64,000 nt of DNA from Halomonas litopenaei (GTDB lineage: Bacteria > Pseudomonadota > Gammaproteobacteria > Pseudomonadales > Halomonadaceae): NCBI RefSeq assembly GCF_003045775.1, contig NZ_PXNS01000001.1:948111-1012110 (forward strand), written 5' to 3'. The notes beneath the pieces were generated by a model. It saw only the letters and a program-made list of their open reading frames with translations, did not search any database and was not told where the DNA came from. A program made the translations under genes and the position numbers. Positions 37,743 through 47,818 of the stretch are shown piece after piece. The number at the start of each line of letters is the position of its first letter. The first letter of the stretch is position 1.

Positions 37743-39077
37743 TCATCCGCCATCCGCGGCCTCATCGAGCTGCGCCCGCCAGGCCATGATGCGAGCGAAA
37801 CGCTCTTCCTGGCCATGATCGGTGGGGTGGTAGAAGCGCTCGGTCGGCACTGCCTCGGGCCAGCAGTCGTGGGCCGACCCCGCCGGGTAGCCGTTGGGCT
37901 CGGCGTGGGCGTAGCGGTAGCCGTCGCCGTGGCCCAGGGAAGTCATCAGCTTGGTCGGTGCGTTGCGCAGGTAGGTCGGCACCTCCAGGCTCGGCTGGGC
38001 CGCGACAAAGGCCTGGGCCTTCTTCCAGGCCTGGTCGATGGCGTTGCTCTTAGGCGCCACCGCCAGGTGGATGGCGGCGTGGGCGATGGCGCGCTGGCCT
38101 TCGTAGTCGCCCAGACGCAGGTAGGCATCCCAGGCCGACATGACCAGCGGCAGGCAACGCGGGTCGGCGTTGCCGACGTCCTCCGAGGCGATGGCCGCCA
38201 GGCGACGGATGACGTCCAGCGGATCGCCACCGCCCTGGATAAAGCGGGCCATGTACAGAAGGGCGGCGTCGGGGCGTGATGAGCGTACCGACTTGTGCAG
38301 CGCCGACAGCAGGTCGTAGTAGTGATCGCCCTGCTTGTCGAAGGCGCTGGCGGTGTGGCCGATGACGTCTTCCAGCGCCTCGCGGGGCAGACGCTCTGCA
38401 CCGCCTTCCGCCAGGGTGAAGTCGCAGGCGGTCTCCAGAAGGCCCAGGGCGCGCCGGGCGTCGCCGGCCGAGGCGCGCGCCAGTATCGCTAGCACCTCGT
38501 CTTCGACGCGGATGTCGCGGTGACCAAGGCCGCGCTCGGGGTCGGCCAGGGCGCGGCGCATGACCTCGATCAGCGCGGCCTCGTCCAGCGCCTTGAGCAC
38601 ATGGACACGGGCCCGGGACAACAGCGCCGAATTGACCTCGAAGGAGGGGTTCTCGGTGGTGGCGCCGATCAGCGTCAGAAGGCCTGACTCGACGTGGGGC
38701 AGCAGGGCGTCCTGCTGACTCTTGTTGAGGCGGTGGATCTCGTCGAGAAACAATACCGTGGTCTGCCCCTGGCCCTGGGCCACCCGGGCGCGCTCCACCA
38801 CCTCGCGAATGTCCTTGACCCCGGCCATGACCGCCGACAAGCGCTCCAGCCGTGCGCTGGAGGCGCTGGCGAGGATATCGGCCAGGGTGGTCTTGCCGAC
38901 GCCGGGTGGCCCCCACAGGATCATCGAGCGTACCTGGCCGGCTTCTACCATGCGCCGCAATGGCTTACCTGGCCCCACCAGCGACGGCTGGCCCACGTAG
39001 TCGTCCAGGGACCTCGGGCGCATGCGCCAGGCCAGGGGCGCGGCGTCTTCCTGGTGGGCCTGTTCGAACATGTCCAT
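37743..39077 (-). CDS. rarA: Replication-associated recombination protein A (RarA/MgsA ATPase)
   Basis: 444-aa AAA+ ATPase acting at stalled replication forks. Walker A GPPGVGKT (56-63) and Walker B with the DEIH box (112-115) lie in the AAA+ module; the C-terminal half is the RarA clamp-loader-like part, with the conserved SVRSSRPDAALYYMARFIQGGGDP-type region visible as SVRSSRPDAALLYMARFI. The ATG at 39077 has AGGAG upstream. It is divergent from a hemerythrin-like gene. Length matches family members. Confidence 0.94.
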   Translation of the reverse strand: MDMFEQAHQEDAAPLAWRMRPRSLDDYVGQPSLVGPGKPLRRMVEAGQVRSMILWGPPGVGKTTLADILASASSARLERLSAVMAGVKDIREVVERARVAQGQGQTTVLFLDEIHRLNKSQQDALLPHVESGLLTLIGATTENPSFEVNSALLSRARVHVLKALDEAALIEVMRRALADPERGLGHRDIRVEDEVLAILARASAGDARRALGLLETACDFTLAEGGAERLPREALEDVIGHTASAFDKQGDHYYDLLSALHKSVRSSRPDAALLYMARFIQGGGDPLDVIRRLAAIASEDVGNADPRCLPLVMSAWDAYLRLGDYEGQRAIAHAAIHLAVAPKSNAIDQAWKKAQAFVAAQPSLEVPTYLRNAPTKLMTSLGHGDGYRYAHAEPNGYPAGSAHDCWPEAVPTERFYHPTDHGQEERFARIMAWRAQLDEAADGG

Positions 39078-39297
39078 CGTCGACTCCTGGGAAGAATGAA
39101 TTGAGCGCCAGACGTCAACGCTCAGGCGGTGTGTAGGAAATCAACCCTTCTGAATGTGGCAATTTTCGTCGGGCAAAAACTCGATTATGCGTCTAGGGTG
39201 ATACATTCCGGTTCCCGCACGATCCGGAACCTGACCCGAGAAGGCCAGTCTAAGCTAGGGTGCCTTCAGCTCATGCTGACCACAGGAGGTTTCCGTC

Positions 39298-39846
39298 ATG
39301 CCCATGCTAAAGCAACTGCGACGGGATCATGCCAACATGGCGCGCATACTGCACGTCCTGCAACTCAAGCAAAAGACCCTCGCGCAGGGAGAGCGGCCCA
39401 ACTTCCAGCTCGTCAGGGAGGTGGTTGACTATATTCTCGACTACATGGCGGGGTTCACCCTGCCCCTGGAGCAGATCTGTACCGACCGTCTCAAGGAGCT
39501 GGCCCCCGAAAGCGAGGCAGTGGCCGAGCAACTGTCCGGCGACTACCGCAAGCTCAAGGCCCGGCTGACGCGCCTGTCCCGTGACATCGACATGATCCTG
39601 ATGGATGTCGCCATCCCCATGGACCAGTTTGCCGATGACCTCAAGCAGTACCTGGACAGCCACCGTGCTTACCTTCGCCAAGAGCGTGAGGAACTCTTCC
39701 CGCTGATCAGCGAGCACTTCTCGGACGAAGATCTCGATCGCCTGGCCCACGCCCTGCCGGAGAACGCCACCGCCGAACTTGAGCGACTCCAGGCGGCCTA
39801 CCCTGAACTCTATGCCGAGCTACGCGAGGAGCCGGTACCCGCCTGA
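39298..39846 (+). CDS. Hemerythrin-like (HHE cation-binding) domain protein, atypical
   Basis: 182-aa four-helix protein. It begins LRRDHANMARIL, matching the first His of an HHE domain, and ends with HRAYLRQEREELFPLI, the usual H-x3-E pair. The expected middle HHxxxE region instead reads FTLPLEQ, lacking both His but keeping an acidic residue. Iron binding may therefore be lost or altered. GGAGG precedes the ATG. It may sense redox or iron status in a general way, but this is not shown. A strong hairpin follows. Confidence 0.75.
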   Translation: MPMLKQLRRDHANMARILHVLQLKQKTLAQGERPNFQLVREVVDYILDYMAGFTLPLEQICTDRLKELAPESEAVAEQLSGDYRKLKARLTRLSRDIDMILMDVAIPMDQFADDLKQYLDSHRAYLRQEREELFPLISEHFSDEDLDRLAHALPENATAELERLQAAYPELYAELREEPVPA

Positions 39847-40171
39847 TCGGTTTTTCCCTCGTTCGTTCCTTGCTTCTCGAGCATCACGTCGTCGGCCCGA
39901 ACTCCGGTTCGGGCCGCATGACGTCTGCGCTCACCTCGGCGCGCTGGCGTATCCGTGGGCGCCCTTGCTGCGCTTATGCAGGTCCGCCAATGTCGGGTAG
40001 AATGGCGCCCATGTTGATTCAGGTGCCGTTTCCCTTGCTCAGCCTCTTGCCCCTCCTCCTTCCCCGTCTCCGGTCGGCCTCGATGGCGGCCCGATCCGAT
40101 CGTGGTGGATATTTCCCCGCCGTCCGGCAGTGGCGGTGGGCATGGGCTTTGCCCGTCAGGGAGGAGGCTTG
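39847..40171. other. Intergenic region between hemerythrin-like gene and murI
   Basis: Contains the hairpin terminator of the upstream gene at 39893-39916 and then promoter-length sequence before murI. No other gene is seen. Confidence 0.6.
39893..39916 (+). terminator. Terminator-like hairpin after the hemerythrin-like gene
   Basis: Perfect 10-bp stem CGGCCCGAAC/GTTCGGGCCG (39893-39902 and 39907-39916) with a TCCG loop, followed by CATGACG with no T-run. Confidence 0.55.
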
Positions 40172-40984
40172 ATGGCCGGACCTGTGCTGGTGTTCGACTC
40201 CGGCGTGGGCGGGCTTTCCGTGGTGGCGGCGCTCAGACGCCATCTGCCCGATACGGCGCTTGCCTACTGCTGCGACAACGCCATGCTGCCCTACGGTACG
40301 CGGCCGGACCCTTGGTTGGTCGAGCGGATCGTCGCGGTGTGCGAGGCGGCGGTGAATCGTACCGGTGCCGATACCCTGGTGGTGGCCTGCAATACCGCCA
40401 GCACCCTGGCACTGGAGGCCTTGCGCGAACGCCTGGACGTGCCGGTGGTGGGCACGGTGCCGGCGATCAAGCCGGCCGCCCAGGCCAGTCGCAGTGGGCA
40501 TCTGGCACTGCTGGCCACCAGCGCAACGGTCGCCCGGCCCTACACCCAGCGGCTGATCGACAGCTATGCGCCGCACTGCCAGGTCGAGAAGGTGGCCGCC
40601 GACGCGCTGGTGGCCGAGGCGGAGCGCGCCATCCAGGGGCACGCTATCGATCCTGCGGTGGTTCGCCAGGCGCTGTCAGCGCTCGTGGAGGATGCCCGTA
40701 TCGATACGGTGGTGCTGGGCTGTACCCACTTTCCCTTGCTGCGTCGCTGGCTCGACGAGGCCATGCCGCGGGCCGTCACCTGGGTAGACTCCGGCGACGC
40801 CATTGCCCGACGGACGGCCCAGGTGGCGGTGGGCCCGGATGCCCGACAGGGCCTCGATGCGGCCTGGGTCACGAGTCTATTGCGGGATTCGTCAGGTGCG
40901 ACGGACGCCTCGGAAAGGCTGACGCGAGGGCTTGCGTCCTTCGGCTTTGCGGCCCCTTGCCTGCTGGACGTGCCCAGCGCTTGA
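40172..40984 (+). CDS. murI: Glutamate racemase
   Basis: 270-aa cytosolic enzyme making D-glutamate for peptidoglycan. Both catalytic cysteines are in their motifs: C73 in VVACNTAST and C184 in VLGCTHFPLL. The N-terminal VFDSGVGGLS is also characteristic. The ATG at 40172 has GAGGAGG just upstream, so the longer in-frame start is rejected. It is upstream of trmA, possibly co-transcribed across about 90 bases. Confidence 0.95.
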   Translation: MAGPVLVFDSGVGGLSVVAALRRHLPDTALAYCCDNAMLPYGTRPDPWLVERIVAVCEAAVNRTGADTLVVACNTASTLALEALRERLDVPVVGTVPAIKPAAQASRSGHLALLATSATVARPYTQRLIDSYAPHCQVEKVAADALVAEAERAIQGHAIDPAVVRQALSALVEDARIDTVVLGCTHFPLLRRWLDEAMPRAVTWVDSGDAIARRTAQVAVGPDARQGLDAAWVTSLLRDSSGATDASERLTRGLASFGFAAPCLLDVPSA

Positions 40985-41076
40985 CCCACCTCTTGTACAC
41001 CGTCCGGCAGCGGCGTTGACCACGCCGTCATCGCCCACGTCATTTGTTTATTGTTCATCGTTTTCCAGGAGTTTCC

Positions 41077-42183
41077 GTGGCCATACCCGTCGTTGAACCC
41101 GAACGCTATGCCGAACAGCTCGCCGCCAAGCGTGATCGCCTGGTCGAGCAGTTTGCGCGGTTTTCTCCGCCCGAGCTCGAGGTTTATCCGTCACCGCCGA
41201 GTCACTACCGGCAACGCTGCGAGTTTCGCGTCTGGCATGAGGGCGACGATCTCTACTATGTGATGTTCGAGGTCAATCCCGAGGACCCCGACGACAAGCG
41301 GCTGGTACGCATGGACCAGTTCGCTGTGGCCAGTGAACGCATCAATGCCCTGATGCCGGCGCTGCTCGACGCCATCCGTGACAACCCGGTGATGCGGCGC
41401 AAGCTGTTTCAGGTGGAGTTTCTGACCACCCTGGCGGGTGAGACGTTGATCAGCCTGATCTACCACCGGCCGCTGGAAGACGACTGGGAGCGGGATGCCC
41501 GGGAACTCGAGCGCGAGCTTGGGGTGATGATCATCGGCCGCTCACGCAAGCAGCGGCTGGTGCTGACCCGCGACCACGTGTGGGAACGTCTCGAGGTGGA
41601 CGGACAGGTACTGCACTACCAGCAGGTGGAAAACAGCTTTACCCAGCCCAATGCGCGCATCTGCGCCTCCATGCTGTCCTGGGCACGGGAGGTGACCGCG
41701 GGCAGCCAGCAGCAGGACCTGGTCGAGCTCTACTGCGGCAACGGCAACTTCACCATCGCCCTGGCAGAGAATTTTCGCCGGGTTCTGGCCACCGAGATCT
41801 CGCGCACCTCGGTGGCCAGCGCCAGGGTCAATCTCGAGGCCAACGCGGTGACCAATGCCTTTGTCGCGCGGATGTCTGCCGAAGACTTCTCTTCTGCGCT
41901 CAAAGGGGAGAAAACAGGCCGGCGAGTGGACGAGATGTGCCTGGGTGACTATGACTTCTCCACAGTGCTGGTGGACCCACCGCGGGCCGGTCTGGACGCC
42001 GACAGCTGTGATCAACTGAGTGAATACCCGCGTATCGTCTATATTTCATGCAATCCGGACACCCTGGCCGTCAATCTCGAACAGCTCACCAGGACGCACC
42101 GCATCGTTCGTTTCGCTCTGTTTGACCAGTTCCCCTTCACCCATCACTGTGAGTGCGGGGTCTTGCTGGAACGGCGCTCCTGA
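41077..42183 (+). CDS. trmA: tRNA (uracil-5-)-methyltransferase
   Basis: 368-aa enzyme forming m5U54 (ribothymidine) in the T-loop of tRNA. SAM-binding motif VELYCGNGNFTIAL, the RAGLD acid motif and the catalytic cysteine in YISCNPDTL (about C325, matching C324 of E. coli TrmA) are visible. The start is GTG at 41077, behind AGGAG, giving a length almost identical to E. coli TrmA (366 aa); an open frame 11 codons longer is not needed. Confidence 0.95.
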   Translation: MAIPVVEPERYAEQLAAKRDRLVEQFARFSPPELEVYPSPPSHYRQRCEFRVWHEGDDLYYVMFEVNPEDPDDKRLVRMDQFAVASERINALMPALLDAIRDNPVMRRKLFQVEFLTTLAGETLISLIYHRPLEDDWERDARELERELGVMIIGRSRKQRLVLTRDHVWERLEVDGQVLHYQQVENSFTQPNARICASMLSWAREVTAGSQQQDLVELYCGNGNFTIALAENFRRVLATEISRTSVASARVNLEANAVTNAFVARMSAEDFSSALKGEKTGRRVDEMCLGDYDFSTVLVDPPRAGLDADSCDQLSEYPRIVYISCNPDTLAVNLEQLTRTHRIVRFALFDQFPFTHHCECGVLLERRS

Positions 42184-42396
42184 GGCGCCAACGAGCCTAA
42201 CGCAAGCGTGCTGTCAAGGGGGGATGCGTAACCGTCATGCTCCATGAGAAGGCGGGCATCTGGATGGGGGTGGGGTGGGGATTGGCGTAAGCTTGCCGAA
42301 TGCGCCAGGAGCGCCGGATGCGTAGCGCCGCGCAGCACGCTCGTCACTACCTTTACACAGGCCACAGTGAAGTGGCCGCCGCCAACCGAGGTGAGG

Positions 42397-45300
42397 ATGT
42401 TACACGTCGCACAGGATGACAGTCGCGAGGATCTGCTCAAGCAACTCGAGGAAAAGCTGGAAGGACGCCTCGATCAGGAAAAGGCCGGTCTGGTGGGTGA
42501 CTTCGCTCGCCATTTCTACTCCACGGTGCCGCTGGAGGATCTGAGCGAGCGGCGCCTGGATGATCTGTACGGCGCCACCCTGTCGGTGTGGCACTTCCTG
42601 CAGCAGTTCGATCCGGCCTCACCCAAGGTCAAGGTCATGAACCCTGACTTCGAGGAGCACGGCTGGCAGTCGACCCACACCTTTGTCGCGGTGCTGCACG
42701 AAGACATGCCGTTTCTGGTCGACTCGGTGCGCATCGAGCTCAACCGTCGTGGCATGACCGTCCACGCCATCCACAATTCGGTACTGTCGGTCGCTCGTGA
42801 CAAGCAGCACCGGGTCGAGCGTGTGTCGTCTCCGGGTGAAAAGGACGCCCCCGAGCATCGTGAGTCGCTGATCGCCATCGAGGTGGATCGTCACTCCGAC
42901 CCCGAGGAGCTGTCGGCCATCGAGCAGAGCATCCACGAGGTGCTGAAGGAAGTGCGCACGGCGGTGGCGGACTTCGATCCGATGCGCGCGCGCATCCGCG
43001 AGACCATCGACGAGCTCAAGAATTGCTGCCCGGGCCCGATCGACAAGGCCGATCACGACGAGGCGGTGGCCTTCCTCGAATGGATGCTGGAAGACAACTT
43101 CACCTTCCTCGGTTATGACGAGTTCACCGTCGACAAGGACAACGGTGGCCAGAGCCTCAATCAGGTCGACGGCAGCGAGCTCGGTCTGTTCCGTCTGTCC
43201 GATGCCCAGTATCGCCAGCGTATCCGCACCGACCAGGGAGTCGAGGGCGATCGCTACGTGCTGGTGCCGCAGCTTCTGTCATTCGCCAAGAGCGCCTTCC
43301 ACGCCCGCGTCCACCGTCCCACCTATCCGGACTACGTGACCATCGATCGCTATGACGACAAGGGCAACGTCATCGGCGAGCGTCGCTTTCTGGGGCTGTT
43401 CACCGCTGGGGTCTACAACGACTCGCCGCGTCATATTCCGATCCTGAGGCGCAAGCTCAAGACGGTGATGGATATCGCCGGCTTCAACCCCAAGGGCCAC
43501 AACGGCAAGCAGCTGACCCAGATCCTCGAGGTCTATCCCCGCGACGACCTGTTCCAGATCGACACCGACGAGCTGGCCCAGACGGCGCTGGGTATCCTCG
43601 ATATCCGTGAACGTCGCCGGGTGCGGCTGTTCATCCGCGAGGATCGCTTCGGTCGCTTCTATTCGTGCCTGGTATTCGTACCGCGCGATGTGTTCTCGAC
43701 CGAGCTTCGTCTGCGTCTGCAGAACCTGCTTTGCGAGGAACTCGACGCCACCTTCGGTGACTTCAACACCTACCTGTCCGAATCGGTGCTGGCGCGGATC
43801 CAGTTCATCCTGCGCTTCAACGGCGACACGCCGACCGACTACGACATCAAGGCGCTGGAAGAGAAGCTGGCGCGGCTCGCCCGCAACTGGCGTGACGATC
43901 TGCTCAATGCCGCCATCGAAGGCTTCGGCGAGGAACACGCCAACCAGCTGCTGGATCGCTTCCGCGACGCCTTCCAGGCCAGCTACCAGGAAGACTTCAG
44001 TGCCCGCACCGCGGTCTACGACCTGCAGCACATCGGCGAGCTGGACAACGGCAAGCCGCTGGCGCTGTCGCTGTACCGACTGATCGAGGAAGAGGGCAGC
44101 GGCGTCAACCTCAAGCTGTTCCACAAGCGCAAGCCGATTCCGCTGTCCGACGTGCTGCCGATGATGGAAAACCTGGGGCTCAGGGTCATCGGTGAACGCC
44201 CCTACGAGGTCGAGGCGGTGGACGAGAGCTACTGGATCCACGACTTCGATCTGGAGCATCACACCGACACCGAGGTCAACCTGCAGGAGATGCGCAAGCC
44301 GTTCATCGAGGCCTTCCAGCGCATCTGGGCCGGCGAGGCGGACAACGACCGCTTCAACCGTCTGATCATCGGCGCCAACCTCGACTGGCGTGAAGTGGCG
44401 ATGCTGCGCTCCTACGCGCGTTATCTGAAGCAGATCCGCTTCGGCATCTCCCAGAACTTCATCGCCAATGCACTGGTGGCCCACCCGCAGATCACCCGCG
44501 AGCTGGTGACCCTGTTCGAGCTGCGCTTCGATCCCGAGGATCGTCCCGCCGAGGGTGAGATCGAGGCCTGCGTCGAGCGCATCAATGGCCTGCTCGACGA
44601 CGTCGCCAGCCTCAACGACGACCGGCTGCTGCGTCGTTACGTGGAGCTGATCCAGGCGACCCTGCGCACCAACTACTATCAGAAGACCGAAGACGGCGGC
44701 TTCAAGGACTACCTGTCGTTCAAGCTGGAACCGTCCAAGGTCACCGGCATGCCCAAGCCGCGCCCGATGTTCGAGATCTTCGTCTGCTCGCCGCGGGTCG
44801 AGGGTGTTCACCTGCGCGGTGGCAAGGTCGCCCGTGGCGGCCTGCGCTGGTCGGACCGCCACGAGGACTTCCGTACCGAGGTGCTCGGGCTGGTCAAGGC
44901 GCAGCAGGTCAAGAACTCGGTGATCGTGCCGGTGGGGGCCAAGGGCGGCTTCGTGTGCAAGCGCATGCCGGAAGGTGCCGATCGCGAGACCACCCAGAAG
45001 GAAGGCATCGCCTGCTACCAGACCTTCATCCGCGCGCTGCTGGACGTGACTGACAATCTGGTCGGTGGCGAGGTCGTCGAGCCGAAGAACGTGGTACGCC
45101 ACGACGAGGCCGACCCCTACCTGGTGGTGGCGGCCGACAAGGGCACCGCCACCTTCTCCGACATCGCCAACGAGATTTCCATCGAGTATGGCCACTGGCT
45201 GGGTGACGCCTTTGCTTCCGGCGGCGCCAACGGCTACGACCACAAGAAGATGGGCATCACCGCCAAGGGCGCCTGGGAGTCGGTCAAGCGCCACTTCCGT

Positions 45301-47238
45301 GGCCTCGGCATCAACACCCAGTCCGACGAGTTCAGCGTGGTCGGTATCGGTGACATGGCCGGTGACGTCTTCGGCAACGGCATGCTGCTGTCCGAGACCA
45401 TTCGCCTGGTCGGTGCCTTCAACCATATGCACATCTTCGTCGATCCGACGCCGGATGCGGCCAGCACCTTCAAGGAGCGCAAGCGCCTGTTCGAGATGCC
45501 GCGCTCCAGCTGGGAAGACTATGACTCCTCGTTGATCTCCGAAGGCGGCGGCGTCTTCTCCCGTGCGGCCAAGTCGATCAAGATCACGCCGCAGATGAAG
45601 GAGGTCTTCGGCATCAGCGAAGACAAGCTGCCGCCCAATGAGCTGATCCAGGCGATGCTGCGCTCGAAGGTCGACCTGATCTGGAACGGCGGCATCGGCA
45701 CCTACGTCAAGGCCAGCACCGAGACCGACGCAGAGGTCGGCGACAAGGCCAACGACGTGCTGCGCATCGACGGCAAGGAACTGAACTGCCGAGTGGTAGG
45801 CGAGGGCGGCAACCTTGGCCTGACCCAGCGCGGGCGCATGGAGGCGGCGGCGCGTGGTGTGCGCGTCAACACCGACTTCATCGACAACGCCGGCGGGGTC
45901 AACTGCTCCGACCATGAGGTCAACATCAAGATCCTGATCGATGAGGTGGTGGCCAACGGTGACATGACCGACAAGCAGCGCAATCAGCTGCTGGCGGACA
46001 TGACCGAGGAAGTCAGCGAGCTGGTGCTGACCGACAACTATCGTCAGACCCTGGCGCTGGATCTGTCCGAGCGGCTGTCCCACCAGGGGATCGGGCCCTA
46101 TCGCCGCTTTATCAGCGAACTGGAAGCGGCCGGTCAGATCGATCGCGAACTCGAGTTCCTGCCCTCCGACGAGGAGCTCCAGGAGCGTTCCGCCAATGAC
46201 CAGGGCATGGTGTTGCCGGAGCTGTCGGTGCTGATCTCCTACGCCAAGAGCACGCTCAAGGGCGACCTGATCGCTTCCGACGTGCCCGACGACGAGATCA
46301 TCGCCCAGCACGCCACCCGGGCCTTCCCCCAGAGCCTGGTGGAGCGCTACCGCGACCAGGTCCTGAGCCACCGCCTGAAGCGCGAAATCGTGGCGACCCA
46401 GCTGGCCAACGATCTGGTCGACCACATGGGCATCGTGTTCACCCGCCGGCTGATCGACTCCACCGGCATGGGGCGTGCGGACATCGCGCGGGCCTACGTC
46501 ATCGCCCGTGACAGCTTCCAGCTGCCCAAGCTGTGGGAGCAGATCGAAGCGCTCGACAACCAGATCTCGACCGATATCCAGTACGGCATGATGCTCGACC
46601 TGATGCGCATGATTCGCCGCGCTTCACGCTGGTTCCTGCGCCATCGTTCGGGCCAGGCTGCCGGTGACTGCATCGAGTACTACCAGCCGCGTATTGCCCA
46701 GCTGCAGGAGAATATCGGCAAGCGTCTGCGTGGCGAGGAACTCGAGGCCTGGCAGGCCCGCCGTGACGAACTCGTCGACGCCGGGGTGCCCGAGGCGCTG
46801 GCCTCCACCGTGGCCGCGGCCGATAGCCTGTACGCGGCGCTGGGCATCATCCAGACCGCCCGCCAGGTCAACGAGAAGCCGCAGAAGGTGGCCGAGGTCT
46901 GCTACGAGATCGGCGCCCGTCTGGAGCTGCCGTGGATGATCCAGCAGGTTACCGCCTTGCCGGTGAAGGATAGCTGGCAGGCCCAGGCGCGGGAGACCTT
47001 CCGCGACGACATCGAGCGTCAGCAGATGGCGTTGACCGCCAGCGTGATGAAGATGGAGAGCGGCGCCCGCGATACCGCCGGACGTGTCGATCAGTGGCTC
47101 AAGCACCACGAGTCCATGCACAAGCGCTGGTGCCGCCTGATCAACGAGGTCGACAGTGGCGCCCAGGGCGGCTTCCCGCTGTTTGCCGTGGCGGTGCGTG
47201 AGCTGGTGGATCTGGCCGAGAGCAACAGCGAGGTCTAG
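42397..47238 (+). CDS. gdhB: NAD-specific glutamate dehydrogenase (large, 180-kDa class)
   Basis: 1613-aa NAD-dependent glutamate dehydrogenase that converts glutamate to 2-oxoglutarate. Large N-terminal regulatory domains precede the catalytic GDH domain, where VARGGLRWSDRHEDFRTE and PVGAKGGF with the active-site Lys at about 849 are evident. The NAD-binding segment with VVGIGDMAGDVFGNGML follows. The ATG at 42397 follows GAGGTGAGG and gives the usual 1600-residue length. It is monocistronic and ends in two strong hairpins. In glutamate-rich halophile cytosol it would feed the TCA cycle. Confidence 0.96.
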   Translation: MLHVAQDDSREDLLKQLEEKLEGRLDQEKAGLVGDFARHFYSTVPLEDLSERRLDDLYGATLSVWHFLQQFDPASPKVKVMNPDFEEHGWQSTHTFVAVLHEDMPFLVDSVRIELNRRGMTVHAIHNSVLSVARDKQHRVERVSSPGEKDAPEHRESLIAIEVDRHSDPEELSAIEQSIHEVLKEVRTAVADFDPMRARIRETIDELKNCCPGPIDKADHDEAVAFLEWMLEDNFTFLGYDEFTVDKDNGGQSLNQVDGSELGLFRLSDAQYRQRIRTDQGVEGDRYVLVPQLLSFAKSAFHARVHRPTYPDYVTIDRYDDKGNVIGERRFLGLFTAGVYNDSPRHIPILRRKLKTVMDIAGFNPKGHNGKQLTQILEVYPRDDLFQIDTDELAQTALGILDIRERRRVRLFIREDRFGRFYSCLVFVPRDVFSTELRLRLQNLLCEELDATFGDFNTYLSESVLARIQFILRFNGDTPTDYDIKALEEKLARLARNWRDDLLNAAIEGFGEEHANQLLDRFRDAFQASYQEDFSARTAVYDLQHIGELDNGKPLALSLYRLIEEEGSGVNLKLFHKRKPIPLSDVLPMMENLGLRVIGERPYEVEAVDESYWIHDFDLEHHTDTEVNLQEMRKPFIEAFQRIWAGEADNDRFNRLIIGANLDWREVAMLRSYARYLKQIRFGISQNFIANALVAHPQITRELVTLFELRFDPEDRPAEGEIEACVERINGLLDDVASLNDDRLLRRYVELIQATLRTNYYQKTEDGGFKDYLSFKLEPSKVTGMPKPRPMFEIFVCSPRVEGVHLRGGKVARGGLRWSDRHEDFRTEVLGLVKAQQVKNSVIVPVGAKGGFVCKRMPEGADRETTQKEGIACYQTFIRALLDVTDNLVGGEVVEPKNVVRHDEADPYLVVAADKGTATFSDIANEISIEYGHWLGDAFASGGANGYDHKKMGITAKGAWESVKRHFRGLGINTQSDEFSVVGIGDMAGDVFGNGMLLSETIRLVGAFNHMHIFVDPTPDAASTFKERKRLFEMPRSSWEDYDSSLISEGGGVFSRAAKSIKITPQMKEVFGISEDKLPPNELIQAMLRSKVDLIWNGGIGTYVKASTETDAEVGDKANDVLRIDGKELNCRVVGEGGNLGLTQRGRMEAAARGVRVNTDFIDNAGGVNCSDHEVNIKILIDEVVANGDMTDKQRNQLLADMTEEVSELVLTDNYRQTLALDLSERLSHQGIGPYRRFISELEAAGQIDRELEFLPSDEELQERSANDQGMVLPELSVLISYAKSTLKGDLIASDVPDDEIIAQHATRAFPQSLVERYRDQVLSHRLKREIVATQLANDLVDHMGIVFTRRLIDSTGMGRADIARAYVIARDSFQLPKLWEQIEALDNQISTDIQYGMMLDLMRMIRRASRWFLRHRSGQAAGDCIEYYQPRIAQLQENIGKRLRGEELEAWQARRDELVDAGVPEALASTVAAADSLYAALGIIQTARQVNEKPQKVAEVCYEIGARLELPWMIQQVTALPVKDSWQAQARETFRDDIERQQMALTASVMKMESGARDTAGRVDQWLKHHESMHKRWCRLINEVDSGAQGGFPLFAVAVRELVDLAESNSEV

Positions 47239-47264
47239 ACCCCGGGTCAGTGAGTCGACCACTA

Positions 47265-47286
47265 GAGGACGCCCACGGGCGTCCTC
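47265..47286 (+). terminator. Hairpin after the NAD-GDH gene
   Basis: GAGGACGCC/GGCGTCCTC with a short loop, about 25 bases past the GDH stop. It lacks a T-run. Confidence 0.55.
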
Positions 47287-47368
47287 GTCGTAGCCGACAC
47301 CGATCGAGTGAATCCGTGGCGTTGGTTCACACAACGCGGTGGTTTTTGCTAAGTGGCGGTACACACAA

Positions 47369-47404
47369 CGCAAGAAGGGCGCCCCCAGGGGCGCCCTTCT
47401 TGCG
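47369..47404. terminator. Strong hairpin between NAD-GDH and the lipoprotein gene
   Basis: A perfect inverted repeat of 17 bp per arm (CGCAAGAAGGGCGCCCC and complement, two-base centre) separates the converging genes, so it can end both transcripts. The arms end in TTCTTGCG with a short T/C tail. Confidence 0.75.
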
Positions 47405-47446
47405 TCTGGCCTTTGCAGGCATTGTCGGCAACCAACGGACCGAGGC

Positions 47447-47818
47447 TTAGCGGCAGCTGATGCTCCAGATTGCCTTGAAGCCTTCGCTGTCGTCGTTCAG
47501 CGCCGCCAGGTTGGTGTCTTCGTTGACGGTGCCGCCTTCGACCATGGCCTCGGCGCGCTCACGCTTTTCCGGGCTGGTGTTGGGGCCAAGCACCTGTTGC
47601 TCCTCGATGATGAATTCGTCGCGATCCTGGGCCTCGCACTGCTCCAGTGCGCGCTCCTTGGCCTCTTCCAGGGCTTCCTGGCGATCATCGCCGAGCCCGG
47701 TGACGATGTAGTCGGTGCTCTCTTTCTCCATCGAGGCGCTGTCGCTGGCGCAGCCGGCAAGGCCGAGGGCGGCAACGGCGCCGAGGGCAAGCATCATGGG
47801 GCGAGTCTTGATCATCAT
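47447..47818 (-). CDS. Putative small lipoprotein
   Basis: 123-aa protein with a typical lipoprotein signal: MMIKTRPMMLALGAVAALGLAGC, where LAGC is the lipobox with Cys at residue 23. The residue after Cys is Ala, so outer-membrane sorting is expected. The mature part is hydrophilic and charged (EALEEAKERALEQCEAQ), and ends with Cys-Arg. The ATG at 47818 is chosen by AAGGAGA upstream. Function is unknown; periplasmic or outer-membrane location is predicted. Confidence 0.78.
   Translation of the reverse strand: MMIKTRPMMLALGAVAALGLAGCASDSASMEKESTDYIVTGLGDDRQEALEEAKERALEQCEAQDRDEFIIEEQQVLGPNTSPEKRERAEAMVEGGTVNEDTNLAALNDDSEGFKAIWSISCR

Noticed and set aside
43279..46425. A 1048-codon minus-strand frame inside the NAD-GDH gene
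   Set aside because: It is antisense to a gene with clear GDH motifs, has no recognisable domain and reads as His/Gln/Asp-rich sequence, the usual shadow of GC-rich codon bias.
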